Below, piece after piece: positions 9,226 to 18,024 of a stretch of DNA of 64,000 bases. The position numbers and the translations under genes are program-made. The stretch is from contig CAJUNQ010000013.1 in the NCBI GenBank assembly GCA_910587835.1, positions 48,179 through 112,178 of the forward strand, given 5' to 3'. Each line of letters starts with the position of its first letter. The stretch's first letter is position 1. The stretch comes from an uncultured Oscillospiraceae bacterium. GTDB lineage: Bacteria; Bacillota; Clostridia; Oscillospirales; Acutalibacteraceae. The notes beneath the pieces were generated by a model, which worked only from the letters and a program-made list of their open reading frames with translations, was not told the DNA's origin and searched no databases.

Positions 9226-9325
9226 GCAAACGCACTTGAAAACCGGTATTTACCGATTTTCAGGCAGGGCGGCGCGGGCACGCCTGTGCCGCCTGGTTCA
9301 AAAGAGGTACCACTTCTTTTGAACT
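9226..9325 (+). repeat. repeat family A, copy 1 (three stacked hairpins)
   Basis: Three adjacent inverted repeats: TTGAAAACCGG..CCGATTTTCA, GGCGGC..GCCGCC and GTTCAAAAGAGG..CTTCTTTTGAAC. The same three hairpins, in the same order but inverted, occur at 26756-26854, and a diverged copy at 30297-30384. The element separates the hydrolase gene from the deacetylase gene. Confidence 0.75.
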
Positions 9326-9332
9326 GGGTTAA

Positions 9333-10829
9333 CTATACCTGCTCCGCGCGAATGGCGTCCTCTTCTTTTCTGGGGAAGGGGAACGCGGAATTGGTGCTCT
9401 CCTCCACGTCGATCTTTGTGCCGTCGAATTTGAACAACAGCTTCTTGGTCAGGCAGGTCTCTGTCCAACGGCAGACCACCTGGAAGACGTTTTCCTCCAG
9501 CCACCCGCCGCTGGCCACCAGCAGCTGGGTCTGGGCGTCGGGGGTCTTCACCAGGTTGGTAAAACGCCCGCCATAGGTAGCCACGCGAATCGCCTCTTTG
9601 CTGCCGTCCGGCTGGGTGACATTCCACACGCAGCCGTAGCAGTCAAAGTCAAAGGAGAACTCGCTGACCTGAATGCTCTTGGACCCGCCCATGAAGCTGC
9701 GCATTTCAGGGGACAGCTCGCCGTTTGTGACCTTGTATTTTTTGCCGGAAATGGACTCGATCCGGGGGCTGAAGGGCCGGCAGACAGGGTTGGGGGTGTT
9801 CAGGCTGGCCAGCTTACGGACCAGCCTGTCTCTGGCCTCCTCATTCTCCGGCACATCTCCGCTGCCGATCTTCTCCAAAAAGTCCCAGGTCAGGTCCAGG
9901 GTGGTCTGGGCCCAATGGGCGCCCACCGCGGTCTCGGTGATGGCGATGATCATATCCTGCTCGGGGCACACAATGGTGAACTGGCCCATAGCCCCGTCCG
10001 CCCGGTAGACGCCCTTGGGCTTGCACATCCAAATCTGGAAGCCATAGCCCAGGAAATTGTCAAAGGCCTGGGGGTTGTTGATGGACTCTGTGGCAGACTC
10101 GTTCTGAAGGGTGGTGGCCAGCTTCACATAGTCCTCGGCCAGAATGCGCTCCCCCTCCCAAACGCCGCCGTCCGCATACAGCTTCATCAGGCGCAGGTTG
10201 TCCTCTGTGGTAGCCAGCAGGCCGCCCCCGCCGGTCTCCATGCCGTCGGCCATGCAATACCAGCGCAGGTTCTCCGGGTCAATGCCGATTTTGTGGAACA
10301 GATGCTGGCTGAGAAACGCGTGCAGCCCCAGGCCGGTCTTTTTGCGCACAATGGCGCCCAGCATGGTAGAGCCCACTGAATTGTACATAAAGGTGGTGCC
10401 GGGCTCATGGTTCACAGGCGTGTGCAAAAAGTCGCGAATCCAGTTCTCCGAGTTCCTGGGCATTTCATCCATGCCGTTGCCCATGCACAGCACGTCCCGC
10501 ACCTTCAGAGCCTTCAGGTTCTCGCTGGGGTCCTGGGGGGCCTCCTCCGGAAAAATGTCGATCAGCCGCTCGTCCAGCTTCAGCAGGCCCTGGGTGTAGG
10601 CAATGCCCACTGCCGTGGCCGCGTAGGTTTTGGTGTGGGACTGAAGCCCGTGGCGCAGGTTGGGGGCATAGGGCGCCCACCAGCCCTCGGCGCACACCTT
10701 GCCATGCCGCATAATCATCAGGCCGTGCATCTCTGTGTTGCTGTGCTCCAATGTGTCGATATAATGGAGGATGTCCTCGCTTTTGATTCCTACAGCCTCC
10801 GGCGTGGTTCTTTCAAATTCCTTGCGCAT
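9333..10829 (-). CDS. serine hydrolase of the class C beta-lactamase/penicillin-binding fold
   Basis: A 498-residue protein whose N-terminal about 330 residues form a beta-lactamase/transpeptidase-like domain. The active-site SxxK reads SHTK (Ser64, Lys67) and the YxN motif reads YNS (Tyr149, Asn150). The C-terminal about 150 residues are a beta-rich domain seen in many of these esterase-like proteins. There is no signal peptide, which argues against a resistance enzyme and for an intracellular esterase or peptidase. The start has AGAGAGGG upstream. It follows the LplC-type permease by about 50 bases, as the fourth gene of the importer operon. Substrate unknown. Confidence 0.75.
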   Translation of the reverse strand: MRKEFERTTPEAVGIKSEDILHYIDTLEHSNTEMHGLMIMRHGKVCAEGWWAPYAPNLRHGLQSHTKTYAATAVGIAYTQGLLKLDERLIDIFPEEAPQDPSENLKALKVRDVLCMGNGMDEMPRNSENWIRDFLHTPVNHEPGTTFMYNSVGSTMLGAIVRKKTGLGLHAFLSQHLFHKIGIDPENLRWYCMADGMETGGGGLLATTEDNLRLMKLYADGGVWEGERILAEDYVKLATTLQNESATESINNPQAFDNFLGYGFQIWMCKPKGVYRADGAMGQFTIVCPEQDMIIAITETAVGAHWAQTTLDLTWDFLEKIGSGDVPENEEARDRLVRKLASLNTPNPVCRPFSPRIESISGKKYKVTNGELSPEMRSFMGGSKSIQVSEFSFDFDCYGCVWNVTQPDGSKEAIRVATYGGRFTNLVKTPDAQTQLLVASGGWLEENVFQVVCRWTETCLTKKLLFKFDGTKIDVEESTNSAFPFPRKEEDAIRAEQV

Positions 10830-10877
10830 ACTGAAATCCCTCTCTTTTCTTTTATATAATTTCTTATGTCATGCTTA

Positions 10878-11798
10878 TTAACCCTTTACGCCGCCTACCA
10901 CCATGCCCCGCACTAGCTCCTTCTGGATGAAGGGGTAGACGCACAGAATGGGCAGAATGGCAATGATGGCAATGGCCATGCGCGCGCCCTCGGTGGGCAT
11001 GGACTTATAGGCCAGAGCGGCGGACTCGGCGGCAGTGTCGCCGGACTTGAGGAAGGCGATGTTGTCCATCAGCTTCTTCAGGTAGACCTGGATGGTGTAA
11101 AGCTTGGTGTCGGAAATATAGTACAGGCCGTTGGTCCAGTTGTTCCAGTAGCCCAGGGCGGCGAACAGGCCAATGGTGGTCATAACCGGCTTTGACAGCG
11201 GCACCATAATCCTGGCGTAAATTCCCAGGTCATTGGCCCCGTCCAGCCGGGCCGCCTCAATAATGGAATAGGGTATGTTGGCATTGTAATAGTTGCGGAC
11301 CATCAGCACGTTCATGGCGCCCATCAGGCTGCCGGGAAGAATCAGGGCCCAGATGGTGTTCTTGATGTGGAAGATGCTGGTCCAGATGATGTAGCTGGCG
11401 GTGAGGCCCCCGTTGAACAGCACGGTGAAGAACAGGATAAAGGCGAACACATTCCGGTATTTGAAGTCCTGCCGGCTCAGGGGATAGGCGAACAGGGAGG
11501 TGATCACCAGGTTTGTCACCGTGCCTACCACTGTCACCACAATGGTCATCAGATAGCAGCGGCCGATGGTGATGCGTTTGGCCCACAGATAGTCGTAGGC
11601 CGCAAGAGAGAACTCTCTGGGCCAGAAGGAATAGCCCCCCTGAGACAGCGCCGCCTCGCTGGAAAATGAGGTGGAGAGCATCAGGATAAAGGGGATGACG
11701 CAGTAAATGGCCAGCAGGCTCATAAGCACAAGGGCAATGTTGTGAAAGGCGCGCTCGTCCTTGATTGCCGGCGTGCTTTGCATGGTTTCTTTTTTCAT
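10878..11798 (-). CDS. LplC/YtcP-type sugar ABC permease
   Basis: A 306-residue inner-membrane permease of the CUT1 group with six membrane segments. The EAA loop that docks with the ATPase reads EAARLDGANDLGIYARIMVPLSKP. The C-terminus ends VVGGVKG, typical of LplC-like subunits. ATG at 11798 is chosen because GAGGTG lies six bases upstream; a GTG at 11807 in the same frame would overlap that site. It follows the partner permease by about 14 bases. Together they form the channel for an oligosaccharide. Confidence 0.88.
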   Translation of the reverse strand: MKKETMQSTPAIKDERAFHNIALVLMSLLAIYCVIPFILMLSTSFSSEAALSQGGYSFWPREFSLAAYDYLWAKRITIGRCYLMTIVVTVVGTVTNLVITSLFAYPLSRQDFKYRNVFAFILFFTVLFNGGLTASYIIWTSIFHIKNTIWALILPGSLMGAMNVLMVRNYYNANIPYSIIEAARLDGANDLGIYARIMVPLSKPVMTTIGLFAALGYWNNWTNGLYYISDTKLYTIQVYLKKLMDNIAFLKSGDTAAESAALAYKSMPTEGARMAIAIIAILPILCVYPFIQKELVRGMVVGGVKG

Positions 11799-11812
11799 TT
11801 CATTCACCTCAA

Positions 11813-12775
11813 TCAGAAGAGTGCGTTTTCGCTGTCTACCTTGCGGACAATAGCGTTGGAGGTGACCACCAGCACAAAGCCGATAATCGCCTGGAACACG
11901 CTGGCCGCTGAGGACATGCCCACATTGTTCAGCTCCAGCAGAGCCCGGTACACATAGGTGTCAATGGTTTGGGTGGTTTGCACCAGCAGGCCCTGGCCCA
12001 GGGGCACCTGATAGAACATGCCGAAGTCTGAGTTAAAGATGCGGCCAATGCTCATCAGCATCATCAAAATGATCATGGGCTTCAGCATGGGCAGGGTAAT
12101 GGCGGTAATCTGCTGCAGCTTGTTGGCCCCGTCCAGCCTGGCCGACTCATACAGGCCCTTGTCAATGCCCCCAATGGAGGCCATGTAGATGATGGAGCTT
12201 TGGCCCGAGGACTGCCAGAAGTGCACAATGGTCAGAATAATGGGCCAATACTGGGCGGAGGCATACCAGTTGATGGGGTTGTCCTTAAAGAAGGTGGCGT
12301 TTAAAAAGCCATAGTTGGTGCTTAAAAAGCCATAGACCAAAAAGGACAGGATAACGGCGGAGACCATGGACGGAAAGCAGATAATGGGCTGAATGAGCTT
12401 GGCGATTTTTCTGCTGGATATTTCCGCCATCAGAATGGCAATGCTCACGGAGATGACCAGCCCCAGGGCAATCCACACCACATTATAGCACACGGTGTTG
12501 CGGATCATCGTCCAGGCGTCCTTGGTTTTGAACAGGAACTCAAAGTTGTCCAGCCCAGTCCAGGGGCTGTTCCAGATGCCAATGGAGAAGTTGACCTTTT
12601 TAAAAGCGATCAAAATGCCGAACATGGGCAGGTAATTGTTGCACACAATGTAAATCAGCCCTGGCAGCATCATAAGGTACAGCGGCAGGGTGTTCCGGAA
12701 TTCCGCCCTTCGACGGAGCTTTTTCTTTTCTGCCAGCAGCCCGTCATACTGTGAAGTACCATTTGGGTTTGTCAC
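11813..12775 (-). CDS. LplB-type sugar ABC permease
   Basis: A 320-residue permease of the LplB group, with six membrane segments and the EAA-type loop ESARLDGANKLQQITAITLPMLKP. It starts with GTG behind a GAGGAGG site. It partners the 306-residue permease encoded directly downstream. The upstream gene is the binding protein, separated by about 160 bases that contain a strong hairpin. Confidence 0.88.
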   Translation of the reverse strand: MTNPNGTSQYDGLLAEKKKLRRRAEFRNTLPLYLMMLPGLIYIVCNNYLPMFGILIAFKKVNFSIGIWNSPWTGLDNFEFLFKTKDAWTMIRNTVCYNVVWIALGLVISVSIAILMAEISSRKIAKLIQPIICFPSMVSAVILSFLVYGFLSTNYGFLNATFFKDNPINWYASAQYWPIILTIVHFWQSSGQSSIIYMASIGGIDKGLYESARLDGANKLQQITAITLPMLKPMIILMMLMSIGRIFNSDFGMFYQVPLGQGLLVQTTQTIDTYVYRALLELNNVGMSSAASVFQAIIGFVLVVTSNAIVRKVDSENALF

Positions 12776-12887
12776 AACAGCAGCCTCCTCATAAGTTTAT
12801 ATGCCAAGTTTACACTTTTTTCTTAACCATGTCTTTAAAAAAAGTACACCCTGGTTCTGCTTTTCTATCAATGCTTTTCAGCGGCAA

Positions 12888-12913
12888 GGGCGGAGGCATC
12901 TCTGCCTCCGCCC
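12888..12913 (-). promoter_or_regulatory. intercistronic hairpin between binding protein and permeases
   Basis: GGGCGGAGGCA (12888-12898) pairs perfectly with TGCCTCCGCCC (12903-12913) over a four-base loop. On the transcribed minus strand it is not followed by a T run, so it is more likely an mRNA-stabilising or attenuating stem than a full terminator. It would let the binding protein be made in excess over the permeases. Confidence 0.55.
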
Positions 12914-12939
12914 CTTTCATTTTTTGCCACAAACTATTT

Positions 12940-14523
12940 TCAGATGGTCTTCAGCCACTCGTCCACCTGGCTCTGATACTCCGCGATAATATCGTTGATA
13001 CCGGCGGTCTCCAGCTCCTCAAGGAACTTGGGCAGGAACTCGTCCGGATTCACGTCGCCGTAGGTCAGCACCTTATAGTACTGGTCGTAAACGTTGGACA
13101 CAGCCGCCACCTGGGTAGAAACCGGCTCGCTGTTGGGAATGAAGCCCAGCAGGGGCGGGTTCCAGGCGCCGTCCAGCAGCTCCTTCATAAAGCCCTTATC
13201 CGCCTCAGAGGTGTTGCCGTCCATGCCATAAAGGTTGAACTGGTTGCCAAAGGCGCCGCAGGTGTACAGGGCGGTGTAGGGGACCGTGTCGATGCCCAGG
13301 CCCTCGGGATAGACGATAGAGCTGTGGTCCTCGTTCCACTCCCAGCTGGTGCCCTCAACGCCATAGATCAGGTTGCTCATAACGAACTCATCCGTCCAGA
13401 TGAGGCTGAGCATCTTGGCGGCGGCAGAGGGGTTCTCGGAGGTGTAGGCAATGCCGTAGGTCAGGGTGTTGGTGGTCATGTCAGAGGTAGCGATCTCAAC
13501 CGCCTTGAAATTGCCGCCATAGGAGTTGTTCATGGTGAACATCTGCTCAATGGTCTCAATGGAATAGGCATGGCCCATGATAACGCCCTTGCTCTGGCCG
13601 GACATGATGATGGCGTCATGGCTCAGGGTGTTGGTAGAGCCCTCGGGGTCAGAGTAGCCGGCCTGAGACCACTTGTAGGCCATCTCAACGCCCTTTTTGA
13701 AGGCGTCGGTGGTAAAGTAGTTCACAAGCTGGGTGCTGTCGCCCACAGTGGCGGCATACTGGCCCACAATAGAGGTGTGGTCCTCAAAGGCGGTCAGGCT
13801 CACCAGCTGGTTGTTGTACACGCCCGGCACCTGGTCGGGAGCGGCGGCCTTCAGGGCAGGCATGGCCGCGTCCAGGTCGTCCAGGGACTTGATAGCGCTC
13901 CAATCCACAGCATCGCCATAAACCGCGTCGTCGTAGATGTACTTCCAGCTGAGCACCTGGCCCTTGTAGCAGGGCACAGCGTAAATTTTGCCGCCCACTG
14001 TGCCGGAACGAATCCAGTTCTCGGGCAGCACGCCCAGGGCGCCGGCCAGCTCGTTTTCCGCATAGGGAGTCAGGTCGGTCATGTAGCCGTTGGTGACATA
14101 GGTGTTCAGGTTGGTGGCTATGATGATGTCATACTTCTCGCCAGAGGCCAGCGCCATGCTGACATTGGTGTCGTAGTCTGTGAGAGAGGCCAGCTCCAGC
14201 TCCATCTCATAGTCGGTGATGCCCAGCTCGTCGTGGATGTAGTTGTTGATGGTGTCCTCAACAAACTTGATGTCCTCTGTGGCCGGGATGGTCATCATGG
14301 TGGGCAGGGTCAGGCGCACACGGTAGGGCTCGCCCTCGGTGGAAGCCTCGCTGCTCTCAGGCTCGCTTGCCTCGCTGCTGCCGGCGTCTGACGACAGGGA
14401 GCTTTCGCCGCCGGCAGAGCTGGCGGAGCTGGTAGAGCTGGCGTTGTCGCCGCCCCCGCAGGCCGCCATGCACATAACCATGCAAAGCGCCAGAAGCAGG
14501 GCAATGATCTTCTTTGGTTTCAT
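12940..14523 (-). CDS. lipoprotein solute-binding protein, LplA-type
   Basis: A 527-residue extracellular lipoprotein. The signal peptide is hydrophobic and ends in the lipobox MAACGGG with Cys22 as the lipid-anchored residue. A Ser/Ala/Glu-rich linker (about 25-62) leads into the binding domain. Size and layout match the large LplA-like binding proteins of CUT1 oligosaccharide importers. It captures the substrate outside the cell and hands it to the two permeases encoded downstream. The start has GGAGG upstream. Confidence 0.88.
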   Translation of the reverse strand: MKPKKIIALLLALCMVMCMAACGGGDNASSTSSASSAGGESSLSSDAGSSEASEPESSEASTEGEPYRVRLTLPTMMTIPATEDIKFVEDTINNYIHDELGITDYEMELELASLTDYDTNVSMALASGEKYDIIIATNLNTYVTNGYMTDLTPYAENELAGALGVLPENWIRSGTVGGKIYAVPCYKGQVLSWKYIYDDAVYGDAVDWSAIKSLDDLDAAMPALKAAAPDQVPGVYNNQLVSLTAFEDHTSIVGQYAATVGDSTQLVNYFTTDAFKKGVEMAYKWSQAGYSDPEGSTNTLSHDAIIMSGQSKGVIMGHAYSIETIEQMFTMNNSYGGNFKAVEIATSDMTTNTLTYGIAYTSENPSAAAKMLSLIWTDEFVMSNLIYGVEGTSWEWNEDHSSIVYPEGLGIDTVPYTALYTCGAFGNQFNLYGMDGNTSEADKGFMKELLDGAWNPPLLGFIPNSEPVSTQVAAVSNVYDQYYKVLTYGDVNPDEFLPKFLEELETAGINDIIAEYQSQVDEWLKTI

Positions 14524-14718
14524 TTTGCTCGTCCTCCAATTTTACATTATTTACCCTCTCGGGCCTATTTCAGTACATTCAAATAATGCCATTTTTTCAG
14601 CCCAAAATCATTCAATTTGCTGTCTTCCACTTTAAAAATAGTACAATTTTTTGCTTTTGCAAAGGCCGGCCATTAAAAATGTTCCTGCCGGTTTCAAAAA
14701 ACACCACACCGCAGCCGC

Positions 14719-15660
14719 TCAGATTTCGTGCTCGCAAAGCCACTCGGCGCACAGCCGGGCCCAGTGGGCCACATGGGGGATATCCATTCCCAGGTCGTTG
14801 TCTCCGTCCGCCAGGGCCAGGCCATGGACCCCCTGGGGGAAGCAGTGCAGCTCAAACTCTACCCCTGCCGCTGTCAAGGCGCTGCCCAGGGCAAAGGAGT
14901 GGCGGGCGTCGTCGCTGTTGGTCTGCCAGATAAAGCATGGGGGCGTGTCCAGGGTCACATTGGCCTCCGGGGCCATAAAGAACCGCTCCTCCAGCTCCTG
15001 CCGGGTGGTTCGTTTGAACATGCCCGCCGGGAACGCCGAAAAGGCAAAGGCCCCGTAGCAGATTACCGCCGCGTCGGGCCGGCAGGACTCCCTCTCTATT
15101 ATATCATCCGCTCCGGCCTCTCCGCAATCAAAATGTGTGGCGCAGTTTCCGCTGAGCATGCCCCCTGCGGAGAAGCCCATCACCGCCACCTTGTCCGTAA
15201 TGCCCAGCTCGTCTTTTCTGGCCCGAAGAAGGCGTATGGCCCGCTGCATGTCGTGCATGGCGTCGTAGCGGGTATAGGGCTGCAGCCGGTAGGTCAGAAT
15301 TGCCGTGTTGAAGCCCTGCCTGGCAAAGTGGTATGCCACATTCACGCCCTCGCACCCCGAGCGGCTCAGAAAGCCGCCCCCGTGGGCCACAATAATTGTC
15401 CCCCTGGGCTCAGTCTGCCCCTGACCGTGTACAAATATCAGGGAGGGCTGGGGCTGCAGGGGGGTCTTTTCCCCGTCATACCCCGGCGCGCCCTCCTCCC
15501 ACAGGGGGATTTGATGGAACTTCGCAATGGCCTGGTTCCAGACCTTCAGGTTTCTTTCCAGGTCAAAGGTCCCGTCGGGCTTTCGGTGCTGTGACACTGG
15601 GATGATCACCCCCTTTTCCGCCACCATTTTTTCCAGAATGGAATAATTTTGCTCAAACAT
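14719..15660 (-). CDS. alpha/beta hydrolase (BD-FAE/Aes-like esterase)
   Basis: A 313-residue alpha/beta hydrolase. The oxyanion motif HGGG is at 93-96 and the nucleophile elbow GFSAGG has Ser164. The catalytic histidine is probably in PQGVHGLAL near residue 283. This is the pattern of the bifunctional feruloyl/acetyl-xylan esterase and Aes groups. ATG at 15660 has AAAGGAG seven bases upstream; the longer frame to 15705 lacks one. It is the last gene of the sugar-conversion operon and stands just upstream of the importer genes. A carbohydrate ester is the likely substrate. Confidence 0.72.
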   Translation of the reverse strand: MFEQNYSILEKMVAEKGVIIPVSQHRKPDGTFDLERNLKVWNQAIAKFHQIPLWEEGAPGYDGEKTPLQPQPSLIFVHGQGQTEPRGTIIVAHGGGFLSRSGCEGVNVAYHFARQGFNTAILTYRLQPYTRYDAMHDMQRAIRLLRARKDELGITDKVAVMGFSAGGMLSGNCATHFDCGEAGADDIIERESCRPDAAVICYGAFAFSAFPAGMFKRTTRQELEERFFMAPEANVTLDTPPCFIWQTNSDDARHSFALGSALTAAGVEFELHCFPQGVHGLALADGDNDLGMDIPHVAHWARLCAEWLCEHEI

Positions 15661-15735
15661 TGCCGCGCTCCTTTCTTTAATAATATAATATGCGGAAAAA
15701 GCCATCCGCTACAGGACGGCTTCCCCGCTTCAGGT

Positions 15736-17175
15736 TCAGTTCAGAATCCCTTTCAAGGAGATCATCTTCTGCTGGGTCATCTCCTCCAATGTGCACACCG
15801 CGCCCTCGCGCCCCACGCCGGAATACTTATAGCCGCCAAAGGGCTGGTGGGCCAGGCGGTAGTTGCCCGAGCCATTGATAATGCAGGCCCCGGCCTGCAC
15901 GTTGTTGGCCACCCGCATGGCTGTCTTCATGTCAGAGGTGATAACCCCCGAGGACAGGCCGTACATGGTCTGGTTGGCGATCTCCAAAGCCTCCTCCTCC
16001 GTGTCAAAGGGGATGACCGGCCACACCGGCCCGAACACCTCCATGTCCCGGGCAATGTCCGTGTCTTTGGCAGCCTCAATGACAGTGGGCTCCACAAAGG
16101 CGCCGTTGCGCTTGCCGCCGCACACCAGCCGCCCCCCCTGCCGGATGGTGTGGTTAATCTGCTCCTCCACATCTCTTGCGGAGCTCTCCCGCACACAGGG
16201 GCCCAGCTCTACGGTGGGGTCCAGGGGGTCTCCCACCTTCAGCTTACTCAGCCGCTCTGCCAGCTCGCTGACAAACCTCCGGTAGATTCCCCGCTGGACA
16301 ATGAACCGCTTGCTGGCGCAGCAGGTCTGGCCGGCATTTCCCACCCGGCCGTTGACAGCCTCGCTCAGGGCCAGCTCAAAGTCGCAGTCGTCAAAGATGA
16401 TCAGCGGGTCGTTGCCCCCCAGCTCAAGAGAAACCGGGCGCAGGGCCTTGGCGCAGGTGTCGGCCAGGGAGATTCCCACCTCGGTGCTGCCGGTAAAGCT
16501 CACTGCCGCCACCCGGGAGTCCCCTGCCGCCGCGGCGCCGATCACGCTGCCTCTGCCTGTTACGCAGGAGACCGCGTTTACCGGCGCCCCCGCCTCATGG
16601 AGCAGCTCCACAAGAACCACCGCGCTACGGGGCGTTTTGCCCGACGGCATAAGCACCACGCTGTTGCCTGTCACCAGCATGGGGGCCAGCTTGTGGGCGG
16701 CCAGCTCCACCGGGTAGTTGAAGGGCACAATGTTGGCAAACACCCCCAAGGGCTCGTGGATGGTAAAGGCCACGTCCCCCTGGGAACGGGGCTCGCCGTT
16801 ATAGGGCAGGGTTTTGCCGTAAAAGGTGTAGGCCGCAGCATTGTAGATGCGGAAGATGGCCGCATTGGCATACACCTCGGTGCGGCACTGCTCGATGGGC
16901 TTGCCCCCCTCCTCGCACATGAGCCGGGCGATTTTTTCTACATTTTCCTTCTCTGTCACCAGCTGGGCATAGCGTTCCAGCACGGCGGTCTTCTCGTGCA
17001 GGGGCACAGCGGCCCACTCCTTCTGTCCCTCAACCGCCAGGGCAATCGCCCGGTCCAGGTCTTCCAGGGTGGCCTCAGGCACAGTGTCCACCACCTGGCC
17101 GGTAGCCGGGTTCACCACCTCAGAGGTCCTGCCGTCCGAGGCGTCCACATGCCTGCCCCCAATGATCATTTTCAT
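15736..17175 (-). CDS. NAD(P)-dependent aldehyde dehydrogenase
   Basis: A 479-residue ALDH superfamily enzyme. It has the general-base glutamate in LELGGNDP (about 250) and the catalytic cysteine in GQTCCASKR (about 284), where either adjacent Cys could serve. The FTGST cofactor motif precedes them. Similarity is to the lactaldehyde/succinate-semialdehyde/glycolaldehyde group. It oxidises an aldehyde to an acid with NAD(P)+. It sits 12 bases downstream of the TIM-barrel isomerase, in an operon with a sugar dehydrogenase and an epimerase, which suggests oxidation of a sugar-derived aldehyde. Confidence 0.85.
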   Translation of the reverse strand: MKMIIGGRHVDASDGRTSEVVNPATGQVVDTVPEATLEDLDRAIALAVEGQKEWAAVPLHEKTAVLERYAQLVTEKENVEKIARLMCEEGGKPIEQCRTEVYANAAIFRIYNAAAYTFYGKTLPYNGEPRSQGDVAFTIHEPLGVFANIVPFNYPVELAAHKLAPMLVTGNSVVLMPSGKTPRSAVVLVELLHEAGAPVNAVSCVTGRGSVIGAAAAGDSRVAAVSFTGSTEVGISLADTCAKALRPVSLELGGNDPLIIFDDCDFELALSEAVNGRVGNAGQTCCASKRFIVQRGIYRRFVSELAERLSKLKVGDPLDPTVELGPCVRESSARDVEEQINHTIRQGGRLVCGGKRNGAFVEPTVIEAAKDTDIARDMEVFGPVWPVIPFDTEEEALEIANQTMYGLSSGVITSDMKTAMRVANNVQAGACIINGSGNYRLAHQPFGGYKYSGVGREGAVCTLEEMTQQKMISLKGILN

Positions 17176-17187
17176 CTCCTTGCCCTC

Positions 17188-18024
17188 CTATTCCAATGCG
17201 CTCAGATATTCCCGGTCCGCCAGGATGGTGGTGAAGTTGTCGCCGGTATAGGCGTACTCCCGCTCCACAATATAAGCCTGTACCCCCTGGGCATCCGCGG
17301 CCTTTTTCAGCTGGGGCATATTGATGATGCCGTCCCCCAGCTTGCAGTTGATCTTCTGGTGCTCCTCAAACACCGCCTTCATCTCCGGCGTGAGGATGGG
17401 CCTGCCGTCCGGGCCCCGCCGGGCCCCGGCAAATATGTGCTTCAGGTCGTCCTCAGGCCCCAGCGCCCTGGCGGTCTCCTTGACATGGATCAGGTCGAAC
17501 CGGCCTGCATGGGCCTCAACAAATTCCGCCGCGTTGACCCCGGCCCGCCAGGCCCAGGCAGCGTCCAGCTCAAAGGTGACCAGCTCCGGGTCCGTGTTCT
17601 TCAGCAGGATGTCGATTACCGTCTCATCGCCGTAGCGGTCAAAGTCGTTGTTATGGTTGTGATAGCCATAGCGCAGGCCCGCCGCTTTTGCCTTGCGGCC
17701 AAGCTCATTGAGCAGTCCGGCCTTTTCGTAGGCCTCCTCTCTTGAGCCCACCCGAAGCCCGGGGCAGACGATAAACCGCGCCCCTGTCTCCGGCAGATAC
17801 CCCAGCATCTTCTCTGTGTCCTCTATGTCCACATGGGCGCTGATGGCCGTGAGGCCGTACTCCTCCAGCACAGCCCGGAACTCCTTGGGGCTGTACTGGT
17901 CATAGGGGCAGCGGAACAGCTCAATGCCCCGGTATCCGGCCCGCCGGGTCATGTCCAGGTAGCCCCGGAAGTCCCGCTGGATCTCCCCCACAAAGGAGGC
18001 GGTGATCAGATAGATATCCTTCAT
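17188..18024 (-). CDS. sugar phosphate isomerase/epimerase (xylose isomerase-like TIM barrel)
   Basis: A 278-residue protein of the AP-endonuclease 2/xylose-isomerase-like TIM-barrel family. Metal-site residues are suggested by HNHNNDFD (about 123-130), ELDAAWAW (about 152) and LIHVKE (about 178). Members isomerise or epimerise sugars, keto-sugars or inosose-like cyclitols. The start codon overlaps the stop of the AGE epimerase gene by four bases, so the two are translationally coupled. Substrate unknown. Confidence 0.78.
   Translation of the reverse strand: MKDIYLITASFVGEIQRDFRGYLDMTRRAGYRGIELFRCPYDQYSPKEFRAVLEEYGLTAISAHVDIEDTEKMLGYLPETGARFIVCPGLRVGSREEAYEKAGLLNELGRKAKAAGLRYGYHNHNNDFDRYGDETVIDILLKNTDPELVTFELDAAWAWRAGVNAAEFVEAHAGRFDLIHVKETARALGPEDDLKHIFAGARRGPDGRPILTPEMKAVFEEHQKINCKLGDGIINMPQLKKAADAQGVQAYIVEREYAYTGDNFTTILADREYLSALE

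Noticed and set aside
9333..10829. Antibiotic-resistance beta-lactamase
   Set aside because: There is no signal peptide and the gene is within a sugar importer operon; the motifs fit the broad serine hydrolase fold.
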